NCBI GenBank assembly: GCA_028824685.1
Contig: JAPPCZ010000055.1
Location: 68,673-108,791 of the forward strand
Direction: 5' to 3'
DNA length: 40,119 nucleotides
DNA from: Candidatus Poribacteria bacterium
GTDB taxonomy: Bacteria > Poribacteria > WGA-4E > WGA-3G
A program made the translations under genes and the position numbers. This document shows, one piece after another, positions 1 to 8,354 of the stretch. The notes beneath the pieces are model-generated. The model was not told where the DNA came from. It made no database searches and was given only the letters and a program-made list of their open reading frames with translations. Positions within the stretch are counted from its first letter, which is position 1. Every line of letters starts with the position of its first letter.

Positions 1-2
1 TA

Positions 3-1442
3 CCACCGGGTGTCATCGGCAACAGTGAAGTCGGACATCAAAATATCGGCGCAGGACGTATTGTAGATCAAGAACTTCTGCGTATCAGCAAAATGATTCG
101 TTCCGGTGAGTTCACTCGGAACGAAACGCTTTTAAATGCTATGGCACATGTGCAAAACAATGGAACGAATTTACATCTTATGGGTTTAGCAAGCGATGCT
201 GGCGTTCACAGTTCTCTTGAACACCTTTACGCCCTCCTCTCACTCGCGAAAAACAACGGACTGCAAACTAATCAAGTCTTCATTCACAATTTCAGCGATG
301 GACGCGATTGCCAACCTGATCTCGGCATTAAGTTTTGCGAACAGGTTGAGGCAAAACTGCAAGAAATCGGGATTGGGCAGATAGCCTCCGTCATAGGTCG
401 TTACTATGCAATGGACCGTGATGACCGATGGGAACGGGTTGAAGTGGCGTATCGTCTATTAACTGAAGGAGTCGGTTCGCGCGTTACCACAGCAACACAA
501 GCATACAGTGATTACTACAAAAATCCAGACGATGAAAATCGTAAAGGCGATGAGTTTATTAAACCGACTGTAGTTGTTGACAATAACGGAGAACCACTGC
601 CGCGAATATCCGATGGCGACGCTGTTATTTTCTACAACTTCAGAGGTGACCGACCACGCGAACTCACCAAAGCTTTCTGCCTTGATACATTTCCATATCA
701 AGCAGAAGGAAAAGACGGAGTCACGCGCGAAATGGGTTTTAAACGGAATTGTAAAATGAGCGTTAAGTTTATTACGATGACTGAATATGAACAGGGAATG
801 CTTGTTGAAGCAGCTGTCGCAAAACCGCCGAAAATGCGTAATACACTTGGTGCTTATGTCAGCGAGGCAGGTCTCACGCAATTCCGATGTGCCGAGACGG
901 AGAAGTTTCCACATGTTACGTTCTTTTTCAATGATTACCGAGATGAACCTTATGAAGGTGAGGAACGTCAAATTATTGCTTCCCCGCGTGATGTTACCAC
1001 TTACGATCAGAAGCCTGAGATGTCAGCACCCGGCGTAACGGATGAAATGTTACGCAAAATTGCTTCTGACAAATATAACTTGATGGTTTTAAACTACGCC
1101 AACGGTGACATGGTAGGACATACCGGTTCGCTTCCAGCCGCTATCAAAGCAGTTGAATCAGTTGATATAGGAGTTGGAAAAATCATTAATGCTGTTTTGG
1201 AAAAAGGCGGTGCGCTTATCGTCACAGCAGACCACGGCAACTGTGAGCAAATGATTGACCCAGAAACAGGCGGTATTCATACGGCACACACTACGTATGA
1301 TGTCGACCTCATTGTTGTTGATGAGCAATATAGAGAGCACAAGCTGCGCCGAGGAGGACGACTGGCAGATATTGCACCGACAACATTAAGACTTCTTGGC
1401 TTATCGCAACCTTCTGAAATGACAGGTGAATCCTTGATCTAA
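3..1442 (+). CDS. gpmI: 2,3-bisphosphoglycerate-independent phosphoglycerate mutase (5' partial)
   Basis: Interconverts 3- and 2-phosphoglycerate in glycolysis and gluconeogenesis; cytoplasmic, Mn-dependent. The reading frame is open from base 3 and starts inside the family's phosphoserine motif: the translation reads PPGVIGNSEVGHQNIGAGR, where the Ser of GNSEVGH is the known catalytic nucleophile. Only about the first 60 residues lie outside the window. The C-terminal alkaline-phosphatase-fold part is complete, with VTADHGNCEQMI and the HTAHTT metal-binding region near the end. The first in-frame ATG (93) is internal and is not the start. The gene is followed 71 bp later by prs. A weak hairpin at about 1451-1480 (CAAATTTTGT / ACAAAATTG) lies between them without a clear T-run. 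Identity is certain; only the N-terminus is missing. Confidence 0.97.
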   Translation, partial: PPGVIGNSEVGHQNIGAGRIVDQELLRISKMIRSGEFTRNETLLNAMAHVQNNGTNLHLMGLASDAGVHSSLEHLYALLSLAKNNGLQTNQVFIHNFSDGRDCQPDLGIKFCEQVEAKLQEIGIGQIASVIGRYYAMDRDDRWERVEVAYRLLTEGVGSRVTTATQAYSDYYKNPDDENRKGDEFIKPTVVVDNNGEPLPRISDGDAVIFYNFRGDRPRELTKAFCLDTFPYQAEGKDGVTREMGFKRNCKMSVKFITMTEYEQGMLVEAAVAKPPKMRNTLGAYVSEAGLTQFRCAETEKFPHVTFFFNDYRDEPYEGEERQIIASPRDVTTYDQKPEMSAPGVTDEMLRKIASDKYNLMVLNYANGDMVGHTGSLPAAIKAVESVDIGVGKIINAVLEKGGALIVTADHGNCEQMIDPETGGIHTAHTTYDVDLIVVDEQYREHKLRRGGRLADIAPTTLRLLGLSQPSEMTGESLI

Positions 1443-1513
1443 TTGTGTCTACAAATTTTGTGCAAATACCAACAAAATTGTCAATGCTAAAAATTTACTA
1501 AGGAGATTTTGGC

Positions 1514-2515
1514 ATGTCCATATTGATAGACCAAGACCAGCAAGTTCGCAACGATTTTAGACTATTTGCCGGACGCGCGAACCCGGCTTTGGCGAAAGAA
1601 ATTGCTGCGCTTTTAGGTGTTGAACTGGGTAAAATTACAATTGGTCCATTTCCAAACAGTGAGACGCGTGTGCAGATAGAAGAAAGTATACGCGGCACCG
1701 ATATTTATATTATTCAACCCACGAGTGAACCCGCCAACGAAAACTTAATGGAACTCCTCATTACTATTGATGCGATGAAACGTGCATCTGCAAGACAGAT
1801 TACCGCTATCATCCCATACTTTGGTTATGCGCGTCAAGACCATAAAACAACAGGGCGTGAACCGATTAGTGCGAAACTCGTGGCAAATCTCCTGACCACC
1901 GCAGGGGCAAGTCGGGTGATGGCGATTGATCTGCACGTCCCACAAATCCAAGGTTTCTTTGATATTCCGATGGATCACCTCACTGCGCTAACGACCTTGG
2001 CAAACTATTTCCGAGATAAACAAATTGAGAACGGGGTGATTGTTGCACCTGACGTTGGACGGGCGAAACTTGCAGAAAAATATGCTAAAATCCTTCGTCT
2101 CCCGTTAGCCATCATGCACAAGCGGCGGAACGGTGCTGATGGGCAAGACGTTGAATTCGTTGAGCTTGTTGGCGACGTCAAAGATAAAACCCCGATTATT
2201 ATTGACGATGAAATCGCAACCGGTGGAAGTATCTACGAACAAGCACAAGCGTTGGCAGCAGCTGGTGCAAGGCCTGCTTATGTTAGCATTGCCCATGCTG
2301 TGCTCGTCGGTCCTGCATTGGAACGGCTTAGTCACCCTTCTATCCGTGAAGTGGTCACCACAGACACAATACCTGTCCCTGCTGAAAAGCAGCTTGATGG
2401 GAAAATCAAAGTGCTTTCTATCGCATCACTTCTCGCGCAAGCTATTCTAAGGGTGCACCAGCACAGATCAGTGAGTCAGGTTTTCCGCGATCAACATCTT
2501 GACTTTGCGGTGTAA
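1514..2515 (+). CDS. prs: ribose-phosphate pyrophosphokinase (PRPP synthetase)
   Basis: Makes 5-phosphoribosyl 1-pyrophosphate from ribose 5-phosphate and ATP for nucleotide, histidine, tryptophan and NAD synthesis. The 333 residues match the usual length of about 315. Visible motifs are FPNSETRVQIEESIRG near residue 40, the ATP/pyrophosphate loop YFGYARQDHKTTGREPISAK around 110-130, DLHVPQIQGFF, the flexible loop MHKRRNG near 200, and the PRPP-binding loop IIIDDEIATGGSI around 225-237. The start is well set by AAGGAG about 8 nt before the ATG. The next gene begins 28 bp downstream and may be cotranscribed. Confidence 0.96.
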   Translation: MSILIDQDQQVRNDFRLFAGRANPALAKEIAALLGVELGKITIGPFPNSETRVQIEESIRGTDIYIIQPTSEPANENLMELLITIDAMKRASARQITAIIPYFGYARQDHKTTGREPISAKLVANLLTTAGASRVMAIDLHVPQIQGFFDIPMDHLTALTTLANYFRDKQIENGVIVAPDVGRAKLAEKYAKILRLPLAIMHKRRNGADGQDVEFVELVGDVKDKTPIIIDDEIATGGSIYEQAQALAAAGARPAYVSIAHAVLVGPALERLSHPSIREVVTTDTIPVPAEKQLDGKIKVLSIASLLAQAILRVHQHRSVSQVFRDQHLDFAV

Positions 2516-2543
2516 TCAGGACTTTCGCTCCTACTGAAAACAG

Positions 2544-3659
2544 ATGATTCCTATACTTTACCTTAGCCATTGTGGATCAAGCATAGGTGGGGGCGAAAGA
2601 CAACTCTATTATCTTGTTACGCATCTAAACAAAAATCTTTATCAACCGGCCGTTGTCTGTCCCGACGACGGTATATTCGCTGAACAACTAAGAGAAGCGA
2701 ATATACCTACTGTTATTTTAAATCTTCCGCCATGGCGGAAAGTGTCATCTCGCCTCACTCGCCACGCAGCTGCCGCGAAGTTAACCGATCTTGCCACAAA
2801 ACACAATGTCCAATTGGTCCACACCTCCGATTCGTGGTTCAATCCGTATCTGTTACAAGTTAAAACCCAACTCAATGTTCCTGTCATTTCACACGTGCGA
2901 AATATCCTAACATCCAAACAAGTGTTAAACTACGATTTTGACCAAATGAGTCATATTATTGCCATCTCCGAACAAAGTAAAGTACCACTCGTTAAAGCAG
3001 GCATCCCATCTGAAAAAATAGATGTCGTTTTAAACTGTGTTGACCTTTCCGTTTTTCAACCTAATCCTATCGTAAGAGACAAAAATACGGATCGGTTTAA
3101 AGTCGGGATAGTAGGCAGGATTGAACCCTTTAAAAAACAAACAACTTTTGTTGAGATAGCGCGCGAAGTTGTCAAACAATGCCAAAACGTTCGATTTCAC
3201 ATCATCGGTGCTGCACTTGATACACCCGAACATCGCACTTATGATAAAGAAGTTCGCCAATTGGTATCTCAATATAAGTTAGAAGAGGTGATACATTTCA
3301 CAGGACACCGTAACGACATGCCGCGCGTGATGCAGGAACTGGACCTTTTGGTTACTTTATCCGCAGGGAGTGTCATCGCCGAGGCAATGGCATCCGGAAA
3401 ACCCGTCATCGGTACACCGATTGGTAGCACTTCTGAAATGATCGTAGACGGTGTAACAGGATACGTTGTTCCTTCAGACTCTATTGATGTAATAGCAGAA
3501 AAAGTTATCCAACTCATTAGAGAACCTTCACGCTGTGCTAAGATGGGTGATGCTTCGAGAAAACATGCTGAGAAGTCATTTAGTATTGAACAGCATGTTC
3601 AAAAGATTCAGAACATATATGAAAAACTAATTGAAACTAATAATGAGAATGGTGTATAA
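2544..3659 (+). CDS. GT4-type glycosyltransferase
   Basis: A 371-residue GT-B fold glycosyltransferase, probably transferring a sugar from a nucleotide-sugar donor in envelope polysaccharide or glycolipid synthesis; the substrate cannot be told. The N-terminus has the GGGERQLYYLVTHL acceptor-domain signature. The second Rossmann domain starts at about residue 185 (KVGIVGRIEPFKKQ). The donor-site region reads LLVTLSAGSVIAEAMASG and then GSTSEMIVDGVTGYVVP. In most GT4 enzymes the stretch before EAMA is E-G/P-F-G-x3-x-E; here the first Glu and FG are absent and the loop is about four residues shorter. There is no good Shine-Dalgarno site. The gene follows prs by 28 bp and probably reads through from it. 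The end of this gene contains the promoter of the next. Confidence 0.85.
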   Translation: MIPILYLSHCGSSIGGGERQLYYLVTHLNKNLYQPAVVCPDDGIFAEQLREANIPTVILNLPPWRKVSSRLTRHAAAAKLTDLATKHNVQLVHTSDSWFNPYLLQVKTQLNVPVISHVRNILTSKQVLNYDFDQMSHIIAISEQSKVPLVKAGIPSEKIDVVLNCVDLSVFQPNPIVRDKNTDRFKVGIVGRIEPFKKQTTFVEIAREVVKQCQNVRFHIIGAALDTPEHRTYDKEVRQLVSQYKLEEVIHFTGHRNDMPRVMQELDLLVTLSAGSVIAEAMASGKPVIGTPIGSTSEMIVDGVTGYVVPSDSIDVIAEKVIQLIREPSRCAKMGDASRKHAEKSFSIEQHVQKIQNIYEKLIETNNENGV

Positions 3660-3660
3660 T
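3631..3660 (+). promoter_or_regulatory. sigma70-like promoter for the 3689 gene
   Basis: TTGAAA (3631-3636), an 18-bp spacer and a perfect TATAAT (3655-3660). It lies over the last codons and stop of the glycosyltransferase gene. The predicted start near 3667 leaves a leader of about 22 nt carrying GGAGGG ahead of the ATG at 3689. No experimental support. Confidence 0.65.
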
Positions 3661-3688
3661 TATGGCATAATATCATGGAGGGATAGAA

Positions 3689-4123
3689 ATGGTGACACTT
3701 GAAGCTGCTAATATCAAAGTTACAAATATCAAAGAAGTTGATGAAGCCTTGAAACATTTTGATCATTTTCATGATGATTACGTTGCAGGAATCGAAATTA
3801 AGTTTGAAAATTACAAAACCTTAGATGAGAATGGCGAGGGGACAGGAATCAAAAGTGCAGATAAGACAATTATTCTCACAATCAACTACTATCCTTATGG
3901 TAAAGAACATGAACAGTTCGTTTATGTCGAATTTAAGGGTGTCAAATCATTTGAAATGTCATCGGCATCGCAGGATTATGGACCAAAAGCTGGACCAACA
4001 TGGGGAATTGACTCCGTATTGACTCAATCTGACGGAATAGATATAAAATGGGAATTTTATTGGATATGTGGTGAGACAAAGTTTACTGTTGTTTGCACAG
4101 AAATAGATTTTTCTACCCAATAA
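3689..4123 (+). CDS. hypothetical protein, 144 aa
   Basis: I do not recognise the family. The start has GGAGGG 9 nt upstream of the ATG and its own consensus-like promoter, so the gene is probably real and independently transcribed. The protein is acidic and soluble, without signal peptide or membrane segment. It looks beta-rich, with alternating stretches such as KTIILTINYYPYG and EQFVYVEFKGVKSFEM, a Trp-rich part (TWGIDS, IKWEFYWICGETKF) and two cysteines. Size and composition resemble small immunity or SMI1-like accessory proteins, but no motif proves this. Confidence 0.6.
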   Translation: MVTLEAANIKVTNIKEVDEALKHFDHFHDDYVAGIEIKFENYKTLDENGEGTGIKSADKTIILTINYYPYGKEHEQFVYVEFKGVKSFEMSSASQDYGPKAGPTWGIDSVLTQSDGIDIKWEFYWICGETKFTVVCTEIDFSTQ

Positions 4124-4247
4124 GACCTCATCTATGATTCTAATAGAACCATGCAGGAATAATAAGGTGAGATAAGCAGCTTCACATTGCGAAAGAGATT
4201 TCCGAGGGAACTTACGTAAAATAGTAACATCACATCAAGGAGACGAC

Positions 4248-5111
4248 ATGATGTTCACACAGGAACAACTCAATTTTTATGATAAAAACGGCTATATCGG
4301 CGTTGAAGCAGTGCTAAACGACGTGGAAGTAGCAGCACTTCGTCGTGTTACCGATGAATTTGTTGAAAAATCCAGAGAGGTCACAGAACATAACGACATT
4401 TTTGATCTTGAACCCGGACATTCCCCCGAAAACCCGCGTGTACGCCGCATCAAAAGCCCTTGTCTATACCACACTGTTTATGACCAAACCTTGCGCCACT
4501 CTAACATACTCGGCTTAGTATCCCAACTTATCGGTTCAGGAATTCGGTATAATGGGCACAAACTCAATATGAAATATCCCGAATTTGGTAGTCCTGTAGA
4601 ATGGCATCAGGATTGGGCGTTTTACCCACACACCAATGACGATCTGCTTGCAGTCGGTGTTGTCATTGATGATATGACTGTAGAAAATGGCGCATTGATG
4701 ATACTCCCCGGTTCACACAAGGGACCAACCTTAGATCATCACCAAAACGGAGCTTTTGTCGGTGCGGTGACCGATCCCGATTTCTCACCTGATGGTGCTG
4801 TGCCGATTGAGTTGAAGGCAGGTGGAATTACAATTCACCACGTTCGTGCTTTACACGGGTCTGCCCCGAATACCTCTGATAAGTCGCGCCGCTTACTGCT
4901 TTTCCAATATTGCGCTGTGGATGCCTGGCCCCTAAAAGGCATTCCAGATTGGGATACATTCAACGACTTCATTATTCAAGGTGAACCCACAAACCAACCG
5001 CGAATCGTCCCTGCGCCTGTTCGTATGCCTGAACCTTACTCCGAAAAGAAAGGTTCAATCTACGAAGTTCAATCTATCCTTGAAAACCCAATGTACGGGA
5101 ACAAGCAATAG
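4248..5111 (+). CDS. phytanoyl-CoA dioxygenase (PhyH) family protein
   Basis: An Fe(II)/2-oxoglutarate-dependent oxygenase of the PhyH family, 287 aa, cytoplasmic. The jelly-roll core carries the complete facial triad: H120-x-D122 in EWHQDWAFYPH and the distal His203 in RALHGSAPN. Arg214/215 (DKSRR) is suited to bind 2-oxoglutarate. VENGALMILPGSHKGP is the family's strand-turn signature. The substrate is unknown; PhyH members hydroxylate phytanoyl-CoA, ectoine and many small molecules. AAGGAG lies 7 nt before ATGATG, so translation may begin at 4248 or 4251. A strong terminator follows at 5143. It is one of five PhyH genes in the window and has the standard H-x-D motif. Confidence 0.92.
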   Translation: MMFTQEQLNFYDKNGYIGVEAVLNDVEVAALRRVTDEFVEKSREVTEHNDIFDLEPGHSPENPRVRRIKSPCLYHTVYDQTLRHSNILGLVSQLIGSGIRYNGHKLNMKYPEFGSPVEWHQDWAFYPHTNDDLLAVGVVIDDMTVENGALMILPGSHKGPTLDHHQNGAFVGAVTDPDFSPDGAVPIELKAGGITIHHVRALHGSAPNTSDKSRRLLLFQYCAVDAWPLKGIPDWDTFNDFIIQGEPTNQPRIVPAPVRMPEPYSEKKGSIYEVQSILENPMYGNKQ

Positions 5112-5142
5112 GTAGATTAAGGTTTCCAAAATCCTTGAAATT

Positions 5143-5187
5143 CGCCAAATGCCTATCCCTCTTAATTGGTATTTGGCGTTGATTTTT
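5143..5187 (+). terminator. Rho-independent terminator after the PhyH gene
   Basis: CGCCAAATGCC (5143-5153) pairs with GGTATTTGGCG (5168-5178), an 11-bp stem with one G-U pair and a 14-nt loop. It is followed directly by TTGATTTTT. It lies 31 bp after the PhyH stop codon. Confidence 0.8.
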
Positions 5188-5323
5188 AACACATTTCATT
5201 TCACACCCATATAACTCCCACCAAAACAAACGTATTTTCCTATATCAACACTTCTTAGGTTTACCGCGTTCTACCCATCTTTGTGTCAATTTGAAATATC
5301 TGTTGCACAAATTTTATCCAAAT

Positions 5324-5365
5324 GTTAAAATAACTAAAACTAATTTTTGTTTTAACGTTAAAATA
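5324..5365. repeat. GTTAAAATA direct and inverted repeats upstream of the 5403 gene
   Basis: GTTAAAATA occurs at 5324-5332 and again at 5357-5365. TTTTAAC at 5350-5356 is inverted to both. The cluster lies 38-79 bp before the GTG start in a very AT-rich gap, so it could be a regulator site or curved promoter DNA. The rest of the 5188-5402 gap shows nothing else I can support. Confidence 0.35.
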
Positions 5366-5402
5366 AGTGTGGAAGATAGTGTCTCTGAAAAGGATGTAGA
5401 AT

Positions 5403-6023
5403 GTGCTGTATTTAGACGCTCTCGAAAATCAAACAGAAAGTAGGACACCTAACAAGTTCGTTATCTGCCATCAGAAAGTGGAAGGTATCAAAGTAATACC
5501 TGAACTCACACCTTCTATGCTTTTGCTAAAAAAATGGGAATTGTGCGTTATTGAATGGGACGAGTTTCAGCAAAGGTTTAAAGCAGAGTTGAGAAAGGAA
5601 TACGGAAAAGGTGATGTCAGTTTGCTTAAAAGGCTTACAAATTATTGCCGCAAAAATGAGGTTACGCTTTACTCCCCTGAGCCTCCCGGCGAACGAACAT
5701 ATCGCGCTATCTTAACAGAAGTCATTAACAAAATCTGGGAACAACTTGGAGAAAAGAAACGCGCAATAGACCTTGCCGCTAAATCCGAATTAAATAATAT
5801 CGTTTTCCGAACGCATTTAAGTGAAATGGTTGAAACTGCAAACAGATGCGCTCACTTTCAACCTATACCAGAAATTCGTCTTTTTTATTCTTGTCTATTT
5901 TGTGAACATTTAGACGCACGTATTTACGCATGTAAAAAATTGGGGAAACCCGTCATTAACTATAGATGGTATAATGGGAATGGTTATTCCAAAAATTCGG
6001 CAATAACGGGTGGGACTAAATGA
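5403..6023 (+). CDS. DUF488-like protein
   Basis: A 206-residue protein starting at GTG; the nearby ATG at 5401 is in a frame that stops after four codons, and AAAAGGA lies at a suitable distance. Residues about 35-110 resemble the C-terminal half of DUF488 proteins: LTPSMLLLKKW, then IEWDEFQQRFKAELR, then a helix ending in VTLYSPEPPGERTYRAILTE, where DUF488 members usually have LLCxExxPxxCHR. The usual N-terminal part (YTIGHS...DVRS.PRS) is missing. The C-terminal 90 residues, with four Cys (RCAHF, YSCLFCEH, IYACKK), are not recognised. The 3' end overlaps the convergent NadD-like gene by 40 bp. The family call is moderate and no reaction is claimed. Confidence 0.5.
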   Translation: MLYLDALENQTESRTPNKFVICHQKVEGIKVIPELTPSMLLLKKWELCVIEWDEFQQRFKAELRKEYGKGDVSLLKRLTNYCRKNEVTLYSPEPPGERTYRAILTEVINKIWEQLGEKKRAIDLAAKSELNNIVFRTHLSEMVETANRCAHFQPIPEIRLFYSCLFCEHLDARIYACKKLGKPVINYRWYNGNGYSKNSAITGGTK

Positions 6024-6715
6024 GAGATGCTATCCTCTTGTGCTATCCGCTGACGCACTTCTGTGGAGGACACTTCCGCATAGTATTCTGGGAGTATTAA
6101 GTAGGCAATTGATGATTTATACGATTGAAGTGCTGCCTGATCAATGAATTCTTCTATCGTTTCAATATCTACATGGTCGCGGTTTGCCACGATGAAACGA
6201 CACCGTAAAAAAAGGTGTTGTAATTCTGTCTGGATATCCGCATAGTATTTCGGATCAAAAATCCTTACCAATGTATCGTAGCCGACAATGAAGTGAAACT
6301 CCGTATCAACAGGATAAACCGCTCTCAAAGCTTCTACTTTGTCAATGTATCGACCATGACTGGACAGACCAATTGAAACATCATTATGTTTTTCCGCATA
6401 ATGTTTGAGTGTAAGAATCCTCCCAGCTAACGACCACCCAAATACATCTTTATCAACGTTTGCCTTAGCGAGTAACAAAAGCATCTCATCAAGTTGGAAA
6501 CGTTCTCGTGCTTCCTCAACCATTTTGACATGGGCAACAGTGAGTGGATTGAATGAACCAGAAAAAATACCGAGTTTTTTGCCTGATTCAGAAATTGAGT
6601 CAGATGTCCGATGTACAATTACAACCTGTGGTGATGCGTTCGGATCTAATTGATTGATAAGTTGGGAGTACTTTTCATATTCTGGGTATGTTCGAAACTT
6701 ATCAGAGGACTTCAT
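5984..6715 (-). CDS. NadD-like nicotinate-nucleotide adenylyltransferase family protein
   Basis: A nucleotidyltransferase alpha/beta-phosphodiesterase superfamily protein of 243 aa. The mononucleotide-binding motif GIFSGSFNPLTVAH lies at residues 49-62 (GxFxPxTxxH form). The C-terminal SSTEVRQRI matches the ISSTxIR motif. These are the hallmarks of NadD/CoaD-type enzymes that adenylate NaMN or similar nucleotides. About 45 N-terminal residues before the core are extra compared with a typical NadD of about 200 aa. The start ATG overlaps the mazG stop in an ATGA, so the genes are translationally coupled. NadD itself is plausible, but a housekeeping nadD elsewhere cannot be excluded, so I give no symbol. 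Confidence 0.75.
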   Translation of the reverse strand: MKSSDKFRTYPEYEKYSQLINQLDPNASPQVVIVHRTSDSISESGKKLGIFSGSFNPLTVAHVKMVEEARERFQLDEMLLLLAKANVDKDVFGWSLAGRILTLKHYAEKHNDVSIGLSSHGRYIDKVEALRAVYPVDTEFHFIVGYDTLVRIFDPKYYADIQTELQHLFLRCRFIVANRDHVDIETIEEFIDQAALQSYKSSIAYLILPEYYAEVSSTEVRQRIAQEDSISHLVPPVIAEFLE

Positions 6716-7494
6716 GATTCATCTTTTTTAACATCTTCCCAAATTTCGTCAAGTTCAGTAAGAGTTTGCTCGGAAAGAGTCTTCCCCTGTTTTTCCAATT
6801 CTGCTTCCATCCGTTTAAAGCGGGCAATAAACTTACGGTTTGATTTTCGCAACGTCTCCTCGGCTTGAAGGTCAACAAAACGGCACAAATTCACAACAGC
6901 AAACAATAGGTCTCCTATTTCCATTTCAACCGCATCTGAGTCATTTTTCTGCAGACTCTCCTTAACTTCTAATAACTCTTCGTCTACTTTCGCAACCACA
7001 TCAGCAATGTCATCCCAATCAAAACCGACTCGCGCTGCTCGTTTCTGGATCTTTTGCCCACGAAGTAAAGCGGGTAAAGCATTCGGAATACCGTCCAGCA
7101 CCGATTTTCTATCTTCGTAACCAGCCTCTTGACTTTTAATGGCTTCCCAGTTCTTGACGACCTCTTCAGCGTTATCAACATCAACATCACCGAACACATG
7201 TGGGTGTCTTCGAATTAATTTCTCTGTCAACGTGTCAATTACATCGTAGATGTCAAAATCTTGGTTTTCTGCAGCAATTTGTGCTTGGAGCATGACGTTT
7301 AGCAGAAGATCACCGAGTTCTTCTTTCAATTTTCTTGGATCGCCAGAATCAATTGCCTCAACCGTCTCGTAGGTTTCTTCAATGAGTGTGGATTTTAAAG
7401 ATGTATGTGTCTGTTCCCGATCCCACGGACATCCGTTTTCACTTCTTAATGTCGCTATAACTTCAACGAGTGATTCAAACAGTTCTTTCTTCAT
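6712..7494 (-). CDS. mazG: nucleoside triphosphate pyrophosphohydrolase MazG
   Basis: Hydrolyses NTPs and dNTPs to the monophosphate and PPi as a housecleaning enzyme; all-alpha NTP-PPase fold, Mg-dependent. It has 260 aa, as in E. coli-type MazG with two tandem domains. The N-terminal domain shows the signature LRSENGCPWDREQTH, then LIEETYETVEAI and LKEELGDLLLNVMLQ (the ExxE...ExxD metal site). The C-terminal half repeats it as VDEELLEVKES...MEIGDLLFAVVNL. It is the middle gene of a three-gene operon: the unknown gene ends 30 bp upstream and the NadD-like gene overlaps by 4 nt downstream. No Shine-Dalgarno site precedes the ATG. Confidence 0.95.
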   Translation of the reverse strand: MKKELFESLVEVIATLRSENGCPWDREQTHTSLKSTLIEETYETVEAIDSGDPRKLKEELGDLLLNVMLQAQIAAENQDFDIYDVIDTLTEKLIRRHPHVFGDVDVDNAEEVVKNWEAIKSQEAGYEDRKSVLDGIPNALPALLRGQKIQKRAARVGFDWDDIADVVAKVDEELLEVKESLQKNDSDAVEMEIGDLLFAVVNLCRFVDLQAEETLRKSNRKFIARFKRMEAELEKQGKTLSEQTLTELDEIWEDVKKDES

Positions 7495-7524
7495 ACAATA
7501 GTCTTTTACTGATAGGCAGCAGCC

Positions 7525-8226
7525 TTAATTGGTTTCATTTTCTTGCAGGTTTTCTAACTGGATAATCAGTTGTCCAAGTTGGAACCGGAGCAACATGTTA
7601 TAAATCTGCATCAACAAGGTCACTTGTGCTTCAGTCGTCAATTCACCCACTTGAATGATCTGCATGAACTTTTCTGCTCGTTCTCGAATCCGATCAGATT
7701 GTTCCACATCAATCGGCTCTGACTGGTTTTGACTCTCTTTGATAAACTGCCAAATCCTATCTTGAATCTCAAGCATATAATTTTTTGTCATCGCGGTGCG
7801 TGCCTTTTTCGCAGAATCAACCCAGATAGTATTTGCCTTCCAATTTAGCATAAAGGCAATACTGTTGATAATCACATCGCGCAGCGTGTCCTCTCCAGAA
7901 AGCAGTTCCTCTAAGTTAGTTATGCCTTCTGCTTCTGCAGAAAAAGTGCGAACACGTGTAAAATCCTTCAAGTTTGTCAACAGCATCTCGTTTTCAGCAA
8001 TAAGATGCCAAAAACTTGCACTCGTTGAAAGCAGCACCTCAACTTGATTACTAATCTCACCTGACAGTGCAGCACGCAAAGAAAAATTGTGGATACTATG
8101 CAAACGGTTCCGAAATTGTTGCAACTCGGTCGCTGACTGGAATTCAGTGAGACTCGCAACTTGTGGAAGAAGATGTTGACGAATCTGAGTGAGTAGTTCG
8201 TTTATAGCGGTTGGTTCAGCGTTCAT
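7525..8226 (-). CDS. hypothetical alpha-helical protein, 233 aa
   Basis: Not recognised. It is predicted to be nearly all helical, rich in Leu, Gln and Glu (TQIRQHLLPQVASLTEFQSATELQQF and later LLMQIYNMLLRFQLGQLIIQLENLQ), without Cys motifs, signal peptide or membrane span. The ATG at 8226 has no convincing Shine-Dalgarno site. It is the first gene of the operon with mazG and the NadD-like gene, and is divergent from the YtfJ-like gene across 128 bp. Position alone might suggest a role with nucleotide metabolism, but nothing in the protein shows it. Confidence 0.6.
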   Translation of the reverse strand: MNAEPTAINELLTQIRQHLLPQVASLTEFQSATELQQFRNRLHSIHNFSLRAALSGEISNQVEVLLSTSASFWHLIAENEMLLTNLKDFTRVRTFSAEAEGITNLEELLSGEDTLRDVIINSIAFMLNWKANTIWVDSAKKARTAMTKNYMLEIQDRIWQFIKESQNQSEPIDVEQSDRIRERAEKFMQIIQVGELTTEAQVTLLMQIYNMLLRFQLGQLIIQLENLQENETN

Positions 8227-8318
8227 AAGCGAAATGCCTTTACAGAATAACTATTTCAATATGATAACAGATTTATCCGCTAATATCAACGCAAATTTAA
8301 CATGTGTTCGTTCACTGC

Positions 8319-8348
8319 TTGACATCAATTCATATCTTGTGATAAAAT
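8319..8348 (+). promoter_or_regulatory. sigma70-like promoter abutting the 8355 start codon
   Basis: A perfect TTGACA (8319-8324), an 18-bp spacer and TAAAAT (8343-8348). The ATG at 8355 begins 7 nt after the -10 box, where transcription should start, and there is no Shine-Dalgarno site. A leaderless mRNA is the simplest reading. Confidence 0.65.
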
Positions 8349-8354
8349 GCAAGT

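Noticed and set aside
459..971. 170-codon minus-strand frame opposite gpmI
   Set aside because: It lies entirely within a well-supported conserved gene on the other strand and its product resembles no family.
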